DNA of 64,000 nucleotides from Eubacterium oxidoreducens (GTDB lineage Bacteria; Bacillota; Clostridia; Lachnospirales; Lachnospiraceae), in contig NZ_FMXR01000008.1 of the NCBI RefSeq assembly GCF_900104415.1, positions 123,707-187,706 on the forward strand. Reading direction: 5' to 3'. Position 1 is the first letter of the stretch. Every line of letters begins with the position of its first letter. The position numbers and the translations under genes are program-made. This document shows positions 47,880 through 56,128 of the stretch, in pieces. The notes under the pieces are model-generated. The model was not told the DNA's origin and did not search any database. It saw only the letters and a program-made list of their open reading frames with translations.

Positions 47880-48917
47880 ATGTCAGACGCTATGTTGTAT
47901 GAAAAGTTTAAAGGGGTATGTCTTTCGGAAAGAGAGTATCAAAGTCTAGAAGATACCGGGGAAATTCCAAGATGGCTCATAACTTGTGTGGGTGGAATTC
48001 AGAATTTATCGAAAAACAAATCTTCTGCAGGGAAATACACAGGTAAGTTTACGGATGCAATTAGAAAATATGACCAATTGATGTTCTTAGAAGAAGATAA
48101 GCCTTTGGGCTGTGATTATGAGCAAAGAATCTGCATGAATCTTTTTAGAAATATTTTGGTTTTTAGCATTACACCGGGGTATGATGCGGATAAAAAAAGA
48201 TATGAAACCATGGTTCCGCTTGTAAAGCCTGTAGCAATTCCGCTTGTGAAAGTTACAAGTGGGAAAACTTCAAGTGTTGTAGATGCGGATGGAACTACAA
48301 GGTATTTGTTTACGGTATCTTTTACAGATGGAAGTGCTTATAGAGCATTGTTGTTTACAGAGAAAGATGGAGAGATTAGTATGGATCATAACTGGTCACT
48401 TGCTGTAAACAGTGATATTTATTCGGATGTTATATCCGGTGAAGTGTTGGCAAAAGAAGAGATTGCAGCATATTTGGAAAAATTAGAAAACGTTTTCGAA
48501 AAGCGATTAGAAGAACGCTTTGATTTTGAACAGCGTCGCGGTATTTTGAAATTGTTATTTGAAGAACCTATGTGCAGTGAATTGGCAACGGGAATCTATG
48601 CTACAGCAGATGGATTTGCAGATATGATTATTGACCATTTGGACAAGCTTGCTTATACACAAATTGCAAGAGATTTGAACAGGGAAATTAAGCCGCATCT
48701 TGATTTGAAGAAAGAAGCTTTGAAAAAATCGCAGGGGTATCGGGATCAGTTTGATAAGAATCGACGCAAATTATGGGGAGCCGGTCTGGTTCGCCAAAGA
48801 CGTATGAAACCGCTTTTGCTGGAATTACAGGAGAATGCAAAAAAAGAAGATAAGCGTGCAATGCAAGAACAACAAATCAGTAGAGATATTTGTTTGGAAA
48901 TCATAGATAAGATGTAG
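47880..48917 (+). CDS. Hypothetical protein, 345 residues
   Basis: No family recognised. It is a soluble, mixed alpha/beta protein without signal peptide or membrane helix. A helical, charged C-terminal third (residues about 200-345) is rich in Lys/Glu/Arg. An excellent ribosome site (GGAGGAGGAAC) and own promoter support real expression. It stands as a single gene between smpB and ssrA and ends in a strong terminator. A role in trans-translation is possible only by position. Confidence 0.75.
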   Translation: MSDAMLYEKFKGVCLSEREYQSLEDTGEIPRWLITCVGGIQNLSKNKSSAGKYTGKFTDAIRKYDQLMFLEEDKPLGCDYEQRICMNLFRNILVFSITPGYDADKKRYETMVPLVKPVAIPLVKVTSGKTSSVVDADGTTRYLFTVSFTDGSAYRALLFTEKDGEISMDHNWSLAVNSDIYSDVISGEVLAKEEIAAYLEKLENVFEKRLEERFDFEQRRGILKLLFEEPMCSELATGIYATADGFADMIIDHLDKLAYTQIARDLNREIKPHLDLKKEALKKSQGYRDQFDKNRRKLWGAGLVRQRRMKPLLLELQENAKKEDKRAMQEQQISRDICLEIIDKM

Positions 48918-48927
48918 AATCAAAATG

Positions 48928-48972
48928 ATATAGCTCAGTCGGAACTTATGCTCCGCCTGAGCTATATTTTTG
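48928..48972 (+). terminator. Terminator after the 345-residue gene; repeat relative
   Basis: ATATAGCTCAG and CTGAGCTATAT form an 11-pair outer stem, with CGGA/TCCG pairing inside and a following TTTTT. The core CTCAGTCGGA...CTCCG.CTGAG is shared with the hairpin at 33796-33827. Confidence 0.8.
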
Positions 48973-49013
48973 TGCGTACCAGATATCTTACGGTGCGCAT
49001 ATCACAATAAAAC

Positions 49014-49035
49014 GGCGCGGATTTAGCTTAGCGCC
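49014..49035 (-). terminator. Putative terminator of the 110-residue gene
   Basis: Read on the minus strand, GGCGC and GCGCC pair around 12 bases and are followed by GTTTTATT. The stem is short, so the call is tentative. Confidence 0.45.
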
Positions 49036-49042
49036 AAAGTGA

Positions 49043-49375
49043 TTATTTTACTTGTGATGCTTTGTGCGTTAATACGATGGTATCACCAACAACTTTGCTA
49101 TCATATTCTTTTAACGAATCACGGGTTAAGGTAAATCCGGTCATGGTAGTCCAAAGAACAAAATAGACATCCTGGTTATTTACAACCTCTAAAGTTGGTA
49201 CGTTGTTAAAATCAGCATCTGTAGAAATGCCTTCGGTGTAATATTTTTTGTTATAATTTGCAGCACATTGTTTACCGACATCTCCGGCGATGGTAATTTC
49301 ACCATAATGATTCAGTACTGCTGACTCGATGGCACGTTTTTCGTTTGCTGTAATTTTCTCTGCTAAATGACTCAT
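49043..49375 (-). CDS. Hypothetical protein, 110 residues
   Basis: No family recognised. It is a small soluble protein beginning MSHLAEKITANEKRAIESAV, with a beta-rich C-terminal half (YFVLWTTMTGFTLTRDS). The ATG at 49375 is preceded by GGAGGAATTTACAA; an in-frame ATG seven codons upstream lies before the ribosome site and is rejected. It is divergent from ssrA across about 215 bases. Confidence 0.7.
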   Translation of the reverse strand: MSHLAEKITANEKRAIESAVLNHYGEITIAGDVGKQCAANYNKKYYTEGISTDADFNNVPTLEVVNNQDVYFVLWTTMTGFTLTRDSLKEYDSKVVGDTIVLTHKASQVK

Positions 49376-49523
49376 TTGTAAATTCCTCCATTTCATTTTA
49401 TAGCTCTCTTATCGCTTACTTTAGTTAGACGAAATAAAACGCAACAAAACATGGCAATAAGATTGCCTTTATCATAACATTTTTGTTGGTGGCAAACAAC
49501 CAAAAATTAAACTCAGAGTTTAC

Positions 49524-49552
49524 TTGACGTGAAAATAGTGCGCCGATATAAT
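49524..49552 (+). promoter_or_regulatory. Predicted sigma-A promoter of ssrA
   Basis: TTGACG (49524-49529), 17 bases, consensus TATAAT (49547-49552). Transcription would start near 49559, about 30 bases before the mature tmRNA 5' end, to be removed by RNase P. Confidence 0.75.
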
Positions 49553-49589
49553 GAATATGAAAACAAGCACAGCTTGTAAATACCTTTAG

Positions 49590-49934
49590 GGGCTAGTAAA
49601 GGTTTCGACGGGGATTTGGAAGTTGGAGAAGCTATCCGCAGGATGATGCGTTAAATCTCAAAACTAAAAATAAACGCTGAAGATACAGATTTAGCTTTCG
49701 CTGCCTAAGCAGCGAGTGTTCGCCCCGAAGCACCTACACTTTGGGAACCGAACATCGAACATGTAGGAAACGACATATATTAAGCTTTGCATATATGGGC
49801 GTAAGATGAAGCTACTAAAGCCGGAAGGATGTTAGTTTCCGTCCGGGAGAGGGAATGTAAAAGAACTGACTATGATAGTAGAAGTACAATGGAAAGATTT
49901 TCGGACACGAGTTCGATTCTCGTCTAGTCCACTA
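49590..49934 (+). ncRNA. ssrA: Transfer-messenger RNA (tmRNA)
   Basis: About 345 bases. The 5' GGGCTAG pairs with CTAGTCC at the 3' end as an alanine-type acceptor stem with one G-T pair. GGTTTCGACGGGG is the conserved start, and GTTCGATTCTC is the T-loop. The tag frame runs from GCT at 49676 to TAA at 49706-49708 and encodes A-E-D-T-D-L-A-F-A-A, a typical degradation tag. The end is ACTA, so CCA is probably added after processing. It rescues stalled ribosomes with SmpB. Confidence 0.93.
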
Positions 49935-50258
49935 ATGCACGAAGCGGCGAACCCGCTCCAAGGCAATTATTACTGCGTTTACAAGAATGTGTTTGCAATG
50001 ATTGTAGATTTTGATGTTGTAGAAGGTAAGGCTCCTTCTCAAAATCACGTCGTTACAACACATTCTGACATTCGCAAGTGGGTAAGTGATAACCTTAATA
50101 TCACAGTTAGTAACTCTAGTATAGGTAGGGTTATGGAGAAGTGCGGTATTGTATCATTTGATAAGAATCAAAAATGTGATTTGCCAAAATTAAAATCTGA
50201 TAAAGAAAAGGCTATTATGACCGCATTTCTTGAAATGAATATAGTTGAAAAAAAATAG
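49935..50258 (+). CDS. Hypothetical small protein or gene remnant next to ssrA
   Basis: No family recognised. The frame stays open for 107 codons after the ssrA 3' end and actually runs back into the RNA gene. The first ATG (49935) is directly at the RNA end without a ribosome site; ATG at 49998 is an alternative. The C-terminal half (HSDIRKWVSDNLNITVSNSS, then IGRVMEKCGI) looks like a helix-turn-helix or winged helix. It may be an N-terminally cut remnant left by integration at ssrA. Confidence 0.4.
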   Translation: MHEAANPLQGNYYCVYKNVFAMIVDFDVVEGKAPSQNHVVTTHSDIRKWVSDNLNITVSNSSIGRVMEKCGIVSFDKNQKCDLPKLKSDKEKAIMTAFLEMNIVEKK

Positions 50259-50279
50259 CAGGGATTTCTCCCTGCTATT
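50254..50279. terminator. Bidirectional terminator
   Basis: A perfect 11-base inverted repeat AATAGCAGGGA/TCCCTGCTATT with a TTTC loop. A-rich sequence before it gives a U-run for the minus-strand genes. Confidence 0.8.
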
Positions 50280-50281
50280 AT

Positions 50282-50716
50282 TCATTCTTCACCAAAAATC
50301 TCTGATGGCAAATCACCGTATACATCTCTGAATTCTTTTATGATGCTCTCCAGCTCAAGTATCCTTCTATAACTTTGAAGGCTATGATTTAAAAGTGTGT
50401 TTATAAGATTTAAGGCTCCAATATATGGACGTCTATCGGGTTTTTCGATTTCTTCGAGGGTAGTGATAGGACAGTATTGCCAACAATCAGATAGGACAGA
50501 ATCGGTGATAAATGCAATGTCGGTTACAAGTTCATTTGGTACGTTTTCAAAGTAACCAGCCTTGTGTTTACGAGCAAATGTCAGGCGCGGATTTTCAATC
50601 ATAAGCTTTTCTAATATGGGTTTGATTTCTGCTATTTCCGAATTGCTAAATGCTCCATCATCCAATTCTATCAAATCTACCTTATTGGATGATACTTGGT
50701 ACTTAAGCTTAAACAT
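50282..50716 (-). CDS. Hypothetical protein, 144 residues
   Basis: No family recognised. A small acidic, soluble protein with a beta-type N-terminus (MFKLKYQVSSNKVDLIELDD) and a helical C-terminus. It is the last of three minus-strand genes with the DUF5688 and AAA+ genes, 17 bases apart, so it is probably part of the same unit. Confidence 0.6.
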   Translation of the reverse strand: MFKLKYQVSSNKVDLIELDDGAFSNSEIAEIKPILEKLMIENPRLTFARKHKAGYFENVPNELVTDIAFITDSVLSDCWQYCPITTLEEIEKPDRRPYIGALNLINTLLNHSLQSYRRILELESIIKEFRDVYGDLPSEIFGEE

Positions 50717-50733
50717 AATATAACCTTTCTGAA

Positions 50734-51654
50734 TTATGCAGATTTTAATGCTTTATCTGCAATTTGGAATACATGCTTTTGTGCATCATAGTAATACACA
50801 TGATCTGTCAGCTGATCGCATGGTTCAACTTGTGTAGCATTAACTTCTTTAACCATGTTTTCAAGGTCTTGCGCCGACATTTGACCGTTATCTCTAACGA
50901 GTAGTATTTCATGAATACTGCTTGGTAAAATAAAATAACTTCCTCCAAGTTTTTGAGCAGCGTCTTCCATAAAATTTGGATATGCGATAACTCCAGCACC
51001 ATGATTTTTATCTGGCACAGAGGCCACAAAGATTTGTTCATCCTCAGGAGAAATTTCAGGCATTAAGCCTGGCATCATCTCGCTCATTACTTCTGACATG
51101 CCCTTTATTTCTGTAGGACGGACAAGTGGCGCGTTAACTAAAGCATCTTCAAATAGTTGTTCCTTAGTAATTCCAAATTGATGACAGAGAGAATTAGTAA
51201 CGACAATAGTAGCATTACCGTATTCTGTTTTATCTAAGACAATTCTTGTGATTACTGCCATATCCTCTAGCGTATTATGAGGAATGGATTTAAGCTTGTC
51301 TGCATTTCTTTCAGCTGATACTACTTCAAGAGATAGCTTGTCTTTGACTCTAGAATAATCTGTTATTTCGTTTGGATTTACTACTGGACATGACTCTATA
51401 CCCTTGAAGCATTCTTTTGCAGTACGTTCTACAAGTGTATCAAAATCAACACCTTCTACAAATGCATCATAGATTGAGTCTAAATTGAGATTCATCCCGA
51501 TAATTGAATCCTTTGGCTTGATGCATAATGCATTATATGTTCCATTAAGTTTATCAATCTTTTGTGGGGATAATTCTGCCTCTGCTAGGTCTGTATTGCT
51601 TAGAGCTTTTTTGAGTGATTCTATTAAATTGCGTTGAAAAACATTAAATGTCAT
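50734..51654 (-). CDS. DUF5688-like protein
   Basis: A 306-residue soluble protein. The segment MNLNLDSIYDAFVEGVDFDT, the repeated ITRIVL/YGNATIVVTNSL region and the FILPSSIHEILLVRD strand resemble DUF5688 proteins, frequent in Lachnospiraceae mobile regions. The biochemical role is unknown. A run of methionines (EVMSEMMPGLMPEISPED) near residues 188-205 is odd. It lies between a ClpX-like ATPase and an unknown protein. Confidence 0.65.
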   Translation of the reverse strand: MTFNVFQRNLIESLKKALSNTDLAEAELSPQKIDKLNGTYNALCIKPKDSIIGMNLNLDSIYDAFVEGVDFDTLVERTAKECFKGIESCPVVNPNEITDYSRVKDKLSLEVVSAERNADKLKSIPHNTLEDMAVITRIVLDKTEYGNATIVVTNSLCHQFGITKEQLFEDALVNAPLVRPTEIKGMSEVMSEMMPGLMPEISPEDEQIFVASVPDKNHGAGVIAYPNFMEDAAQKLGGSYFILPSSIHEILLVRDNGQMSAQDLENMVKEVNATQVEPCDQLTDHVYYYDAQKHVFQIADKALKSA

Positions 51655-51678
51655 TTTTATTTCCTCCTGAATTTAAAC

Positions 51679-52629
51679 TTATATGTCTATAGTTACTGAG
51701 TTACTATCTTCATAAAGTGCATCACACAGTTTTTCGTGGAGTTCGCTATATATGGCTCTAAAACCATATTTGGCAGTGCTTTGAGCCAGTTCTTCTATGT
51801 TTGTAGTTTTTAGCTTTATAGATACGCTATACGTCTTCTCTAGCCGCGATATTGGGCTGTAACGTTCGTCTGCTAATACCGCCATTGCAATAGATTCCGT
51901 GACAGGTGGGATAGTGATAATTCCTCCATTGAGTCTGCCTAGAAATTCTGCGGATAATGTTTCAGAGTCTTCGATTTCTTCCTTTGTTACAGGCGTATCT
52001 TTATTTGACAAGGTAACATCAGAACCGAAGCCTATGCTTGATTTTCTTTCTTGCCGTACCGAATCAAAAGTACCCATAAAAATGAAGCTCACTAAACTTG
52101 TGTCTATCTTCTTTTTGTTTTTGTCTTCGCCAACAAAGAGTTCAGAGCCTTCAACTAATTTCAGAAGCTCATTTTGCATCAGCGTTCCTAGCTCAGATTC
52201 GTGACGACATAATGCTTTGTCTATTTCATCAACAAAGCAGAAAGCTGGCCTTGTTGTATCAAGGGAAAGAAACATATCCGAAAAACTTGTGTTACCTCTA
52301 TATGATTTTGGAGATACGAGAGAGGCATCGAATATAACGGTATTGGGATAAATTTCTTTAAGAATACGTGCAAGCTCAGTCTTGCCTGAACCGCTGTTTC
52401 CGATGACAAGCATGTTGGTTTTAACTTTTTTGTGAATTGCACTGAATATAGCGACTGACATGCGTTTTTTATATTGCTCACAGCCAAACATTTTGCTATC
52501 AAGATAGTTTTTGATGGACTTAGGCGTTTTAAATAGCTCTTTGTCAAAATCTGCATCTGGTTTATTAGTTGTAATCGTTGCTCTGTCGTCCCACCATTTA
52601 TAAGATGTCTCATTTTTTATATTATCCAT
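51679..52629 (-). CDS. ClpX-like AAA+ ATPase without zinc-binding domain
   Basis: A 316-residue AAA+ protein. Walker A GNSGSGKT is at 77-84, Walker B FVDEID at 132-137, the EFLGRL segment at 228-233, and a sensor-2-like GFRAIYSE at 289-296. SSIGFGSDV at 197-205 resembles the loop that carries the ClpP-binding IGF tripeptide in ClpX. The N-terminal zinc domain of ClpX is missing. Housekeeping clpX is normally about 420 residues, so this is an accessory relative. It heads a three-gene minus-strand set divergent from the XRE regulator. Confidence 0.75.
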   Translation of the reverse strand: MDNIKNETSYKWWDDRATITTNKPDADFDKELFKTPKSIKNYLDSKMFGCEQYKKRMSVAIFSAIHKKVKTNMLVIGNSGSGKTELARILKEIYPNTVIFDASLVSPKSYRGNTSFSDMFLSLDTTRPAFCFVDEIDKALCRHESELGTLMQNELLKLVEGSELFVGEDKNKKKIDTSLVSFIFMGTFDSVRQERKSSIGFGSDVTLSNKDTPVTKEEIEDSETLSAEFLGRLNGGIITIPPVTESIAMAVLADERYSPISRLEKTYSVSIKLKTTNIEELAQSTAKYGFRAIYSELHEKLCDALYEDSNSVTIDI

Positions 52630-52755
52630 TGCGTACCTCCATGGATTTTTAGTGTTAATATTTCAGGATTTAGACCGAGCAACGAAGTTGCTTAAACAAG
52701 CAGCGAAATTTAGTCTTGCGAACGTGTGAAAAATAAGCCAAACAAGTGACTAATA

Positions 52756-52764
52756 TGGTATACT
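52756..52764 (+). promoter_or_regulatory. Possible extended -10 promoter of the XRE gene
   Basis: TGGTATACT is an extended -10 element about 47 bases before the ATG; no good -35 is seen. It lies in the 181-base divergent spacer, which also holds short inverted repeats (GCAAC-GAA-GTTGC). Confidence 0.4.
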
Positions 52765-52810
52765 TAAAGCATCTGTTGTTATGTGTTAAATTCAGAAGGG
52801 GAGCGAATTT

Positions 52811-53017
52811 ATGGCAGTATCGTATAAGAAATTGTTTAAGCTGATGATTGATCGTGATATCAAGAAAAAAGACCTTAAAGATATTACTGGATTGAGCTAT
52901 GGAACAATTGCCAAGCTTGAGAAAGGCAATAATGTTGAAATAAGCGTTTTGGATAAAATCTGCGTTAAATTAAAATGCCAGCTTAGTGATATTGCAGAAA
53001 TTACTTATGATGAATAA
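52811..53017 (+). CDS. XRE-family helix-turn-helix regulator
   Basis: A 68-residue single-domain Cro/CI-type protein. The helix-turn-helix is visible as KKDLKDITGLSYGTIAKLEKG, with ISVLDKICVKLKCQLSDI after it. It precedes hsdM by 69 bases on the same strand. Small regulators like this often act as controllers of restriction-modification genes, so it may set timing or level of the operon. Confidence 0.85.
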   Translation: MAVSYKKLFKLMIDRDIKKKDLKDITGLSYGTIAKLEKGNNVEISVLDKICVKLKCQLSDIAEITYDE

Positions 53018-53086
53018 GCCCGTTTTAACGAATATTACGAGTAGTATGCTTACAATACAATAAAATGAAAAGGTTAGGAATAATCA

Positions 53087-54955
53087 ATGGATAACAAGAG
53101 TATCAAAAAATTAGAAGCAGATTTATGGGAGTCAGCAGACTTACTCCGTGCAGGTTCAAAATTGACATCAAATCAGTATTGCATGCCTGTACTTGGACTG
53201 CTCTTCCTGAGATATGCATACAGCCGATTCAAAATGGTTGAAGAGGAGATATTAAAGACAAGACCCGTTAGAAATGGTAGACAAATGCCTGTTGAAGCAA
53301 GTGATTTTGCAGCTAAAAGTGCATTGTTTCTTCCTAAAGAAGCTCAGTACAGCTATCTTGTTAATTTGCCTTCAAATGTTGCATCAATGGGATTAGTAAA
53401 CATTGATGGACAGCCTATGGCAAGCCTTGGAGAAGTTGTAAACAATGCAATGAATTTGGTTGAGCAGCAGAGTGAGCAGCTTACAGGTGTTTTACCAAAA
53501 AGCTATACAGATTTTTCAGATGATTTGCTTGGAGAACTTCTAAGAATATTCAATAACAATGCTCTTGATGAAGTTGGTGGTGATGTTATTGGACGTATTT
53601 ATGAGTATTTCCTTAATAAATTTGCTAAGAATATTGCATCTGATGATGGAGTTTTCTTTACTCCAAAATCACTTGTAAAAATGATAGTAAATGTTCTTGA
53701 GCCTAAGCAAGGAGTACTTCTTGATCCAGCATGTGGTTCAGGCGGTATGTTTGTTCAGACTGGTGATTTTGTAAATGAAGCAGGATTGCAGGCTAATTCT
53801 AGCATGACTTTTTATGGTCAAGAGAAGGTTGAGTATAACGCGCAACTTTGTTTGATGAATATGGCTGTGCATGGTCTTACAGGTGTAATTAAGTCAGGCG
53901 ATGAAGCTAATAGTTTTTATCATGATGCGCATAACCTTGAAGGACAATGCAATTATGTAATGGCAAATCCACCATTCAACGTAGATAAGGTAAAAGCTGA
54001 ATCTGCAACTAATGCTGGAAGATTGCCTTTCGGAGTACCTAAAGAGAATAAGAATAAAGAGATAGGAAATGCAAATTATCTTTGGATTTCTTATTTCTAC
54101 GCCTATTTGAATGAGACAGGTAGAGCTGGATTTGTAATGGCTTCATCTGCAACTGATAGTCAGGGAAGCGATAAAGATATCAGAGAGAAACTTGTAAAGA
54201 CAGGTCATGTTGATGTCATGATTTCTGTAGGTAATAACTTTTTCTATACAAAGAGTTTGCCTTGCTCATTATGGTTTTTTGATAAGGGAAAATCTGAAGA
54301 TTTAAAAGATAAAGTCTTATTCATTGATGCGAGAAACTATTATACAGTTGTAGATCGTACTTTAAATGAGTGGAATGAGTGGCAGTTAAAGAATCTAAAT
54401 GCCATTGTGTGGCTTTATCGAGGTGAAATTGATAAGTATAAGCAACTTTTAGAAGACTATAAGGTTTCAATTGCTGATATGATTTCTGAAGTGGGTGAGG
54501 ATAGTCTTAAAGCGGTTAATGATAATGTTTTTGTTGATGGATGTGAAATCGCAAAGAAATGTTTAAAGAAAGTCAAAGAGGCTGCAAAAGAAGCGATAGA
54601 GTCCTGTGATAGAAAAGATAAAAAACAAACACAAAGTTTTTGGGATGAGAAAATAGCTTCAGTAAAGGAGATTGTTGACGTAGTAAAAGAAGCGCATTGG
54701 CTTTATAGCAAGTTCGGCGAAGGAATATATGAGGATATTCTTGGACTATGTAAAATTGCTAATGTTAGTGATATTGAATCAAAAAGTTGGTCTTTAACAT
54801 CTGGAGCCTATGTTGGCGTGGCGCCAGTTGAGGATGATGGAATTGATTTTGAAGAGAGAATGTATGAGATTCATAATGAACTACTATTATTACAGAATGA
54901 AAGTAATCAACTTATGGATGAAATTTCTAAGAATATGAAGGAGCTGGGTGTATGA
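53087..54955 (+). CDS. hsdM: Type I restriction-modification methyltransferase subunit
   Basis: A 622-residue adenine-N6 methyltransferase. An N-terminal HsdM helical domain (ADLWESADLLRAGSKL) is followed by SAM motif I LLDPACGSGGMFVQ near residue 210 and catalytic NPPF near residue 292. A C-terminal coiled region contacts HsdS. It has an ATGA overlap with hsdS. It methylates the target given by HsdS and also supplies the M subunits of the restriction complex. Confidence 0.96.
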   Translation: MDNKSIKKLEADLWESADLLRAGSKLTSNQYCMPVLGLLFLRYAYSRFKMVEEEILKTRPVRNGRQMPVEASDFAAKSALFLPKEAQYSYLVNLPSNVASMGLVNIDGQPMASLGEVVNNAMNLVEQQSEQLTGVLPKSYTDFSDDLLGELLRIFNNNALDEVGGDVIGRIYEYFLNKFAKNIASDDGVFFTPKSLVKMIVNVLEPKQGVLLDPACGSGGMFVQTGDFVNEAGLQANSSMTFYGQEKVEYNAQLCLMNMAVHGLTGVIKSGDEANSFYHDAHNLEGQCNYVMANPPFNVDKVKAESATNAGRLPFGVPKENKNKEIGNANYLWISYFYAYLNETGRAGFVMASSATDSQGSDKDIREKLVKTGHVDVMISVGNNFFYTKSLPCSLWFFDKGKSEDLKDKVLFIDARNYYTVVDRTLNEWNEWQLKNLNAIVWLYRGEIDKYKQLLEDYKVSIADMISEVGEDSLKAVNDNVFVDGCEIAKKCLKKVKEAAKEAIESCDRKDKKQTQSFWDEKIASVKEIVDVVKEAHWLYSKFGEGIYEDILGLCKIANVSDIESKSWSLTSGAYVGVAPVEDDGIDFEERMYEIHNELLLLQNESNQLMDEISKNMKELGV

Positions 54956-56106
54956 TTGTAGATAAAGTGAAACTTTCAGAGGTATGCAAGTCGATTTCTG
55001 ATGGTGATCATCAGCCACCTCCAAAAGCTAGCAATGGGATTCCTTTTGTGACTATAGCAAATATTACTAATTCAAATAAATTTGATTTTTCAAATACAAT
55101 GTTTGTTCCTCGAGAATATTATGACAGTTTGGATGATAAAAGACGCCCAAAGGAAGGAGATATTTTATATTCTGTTGTAGGATCTTTCGGAATACCTGTA
55201 TATTTAAGAGATAATCAAGCGTTTGTTTTTCAAAGGCATATCGCTATTTTGCGTCCAGATGCTAGTGTAATCAATCCTGAATATCTTTATTACACGATGT
55301 TGAGTCGTGATTTTTATATGAAAGCTGATGCGGTTGCGCTAGGAGCAGCACAACGTACGATAAGTCTTACCGCATTACGAAACATGGAAGTGAAGCTTCC
55401 CCCAATGGATGTTCAGAACAAGATTGTGGATTTATTAAAGCCTTATGATGCATTTATAGATAATAACCAAAAACAAATAAAACTCTTGGAAGAAGCAGCT
55501 AAGAGGCTTTATAAAGAATGGTTTGTAGATTTTAGATTTCCAAATTATGAAACTTATAAGCTTATAAATGATATTCCAGAAAAATGGAGTGTGGTCTCAA
55601 TTGATGATGTATTTGAAATAAAGTATGGAAAGACATTACCAACTAGTAAGATATCAAAAAGTGGAAAGTATCCTGTGTATGGTGCTAATGGTGTTATAGG
55701 ATATTATTCTGAGAAAAATGTAGATGAAATTGTTCCATTAATTACAAGCAGAGGAAATGGTAGCGGCGATGTCTTAAGAACGCATGATAGTGAAGCTTTT
55801 GTTACCAATAATTCATTTATAGTTAAAGGAAAAGAGGATTACTTACGAATGCCTTTTACATATGAGTTGATGTTGCATACAAATTTTAAAAGTGTTTGTA
55901 CAGGTTCGGCACAACCGCAGCTAACAAACAATTCTATTAGTACGATTAAAGTTGTTCTTCCAGAAGAATACATCATACAAAAATATAATGCTATTGCTGA
56001 TAAGTGGATAAAAAAAATAGAAGTACTTCTAATGCAGAATAAAAAAGCAATTGAAGCAAGAGATAGATTGTTACCTAAATTGATGAGTGGGGAGATTGAA
56101 GTCTAG
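54952..56106 (+). CDS. hsdS: Type I restriction-modification specificity subunit
   Basis: A 384-residue S subunit with two target-recognition domains (about residues 1-150 and 200-350), each followed by a coiled spacer (PPMDVQNKIVDLLKPYDAFI; LLMQNKKAIEARDRLLPKLM). The central conserved motif is KRLYKEWFVDFRFP near residue 184. It decides the bipartite DNA target. No inverted hsdS copies or recombinase are seen nearby, so phase switching is not indicated. Confidence 0.94.
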   Translation: MIVDKVKLSEVCKSISDGDHQPPPKASNGIPFVTIANITNSNKFDFSNTMFVPREYYDSLDDKRRPKEGDILYSVVGSFGIPVYLRDNQAFVFQRHIAILRPDASVINPEYLYYTMLSRDFYMKADAVALGAAQRTISLTALRNMEVKLPPMDVQNKIVDLLKPYDAFIDNNQKQIKLLEEAAKRLYKEWFVDFRFPNYETYKLINDIPEKWSVVSIDDVFEIKYGKTLPTSKISKSGKYPVYGANGVIGYYSEKNVDEIVPLITSRGNGSGDVLRTHDSEAFVTNNSFIVKGKEDYLRMPFTYELMLHTNFKSVCTGSAQPQLTNNSISTIKVVLPEEYIIQKYNAIADKWIKKIEVLLMQNKKAIEARDRLLPKLMSGEIEV

Positions 56107-56128
56107 TTATTTAAGGAGGGGGATTATT

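Noticed and set aside
49872..49934. N-terminal part of an open frame inside ssrA read as protein
   Set aside because: The bases are the tmRNA T-arm and acceptor stem; the frame being open is chance, and only the part after 49934 could be coding.
54952..56106. Phase-variable hsdS
   Set aside because: No inverted or partial hsdS copy and no recombinase gene was seen nearby.
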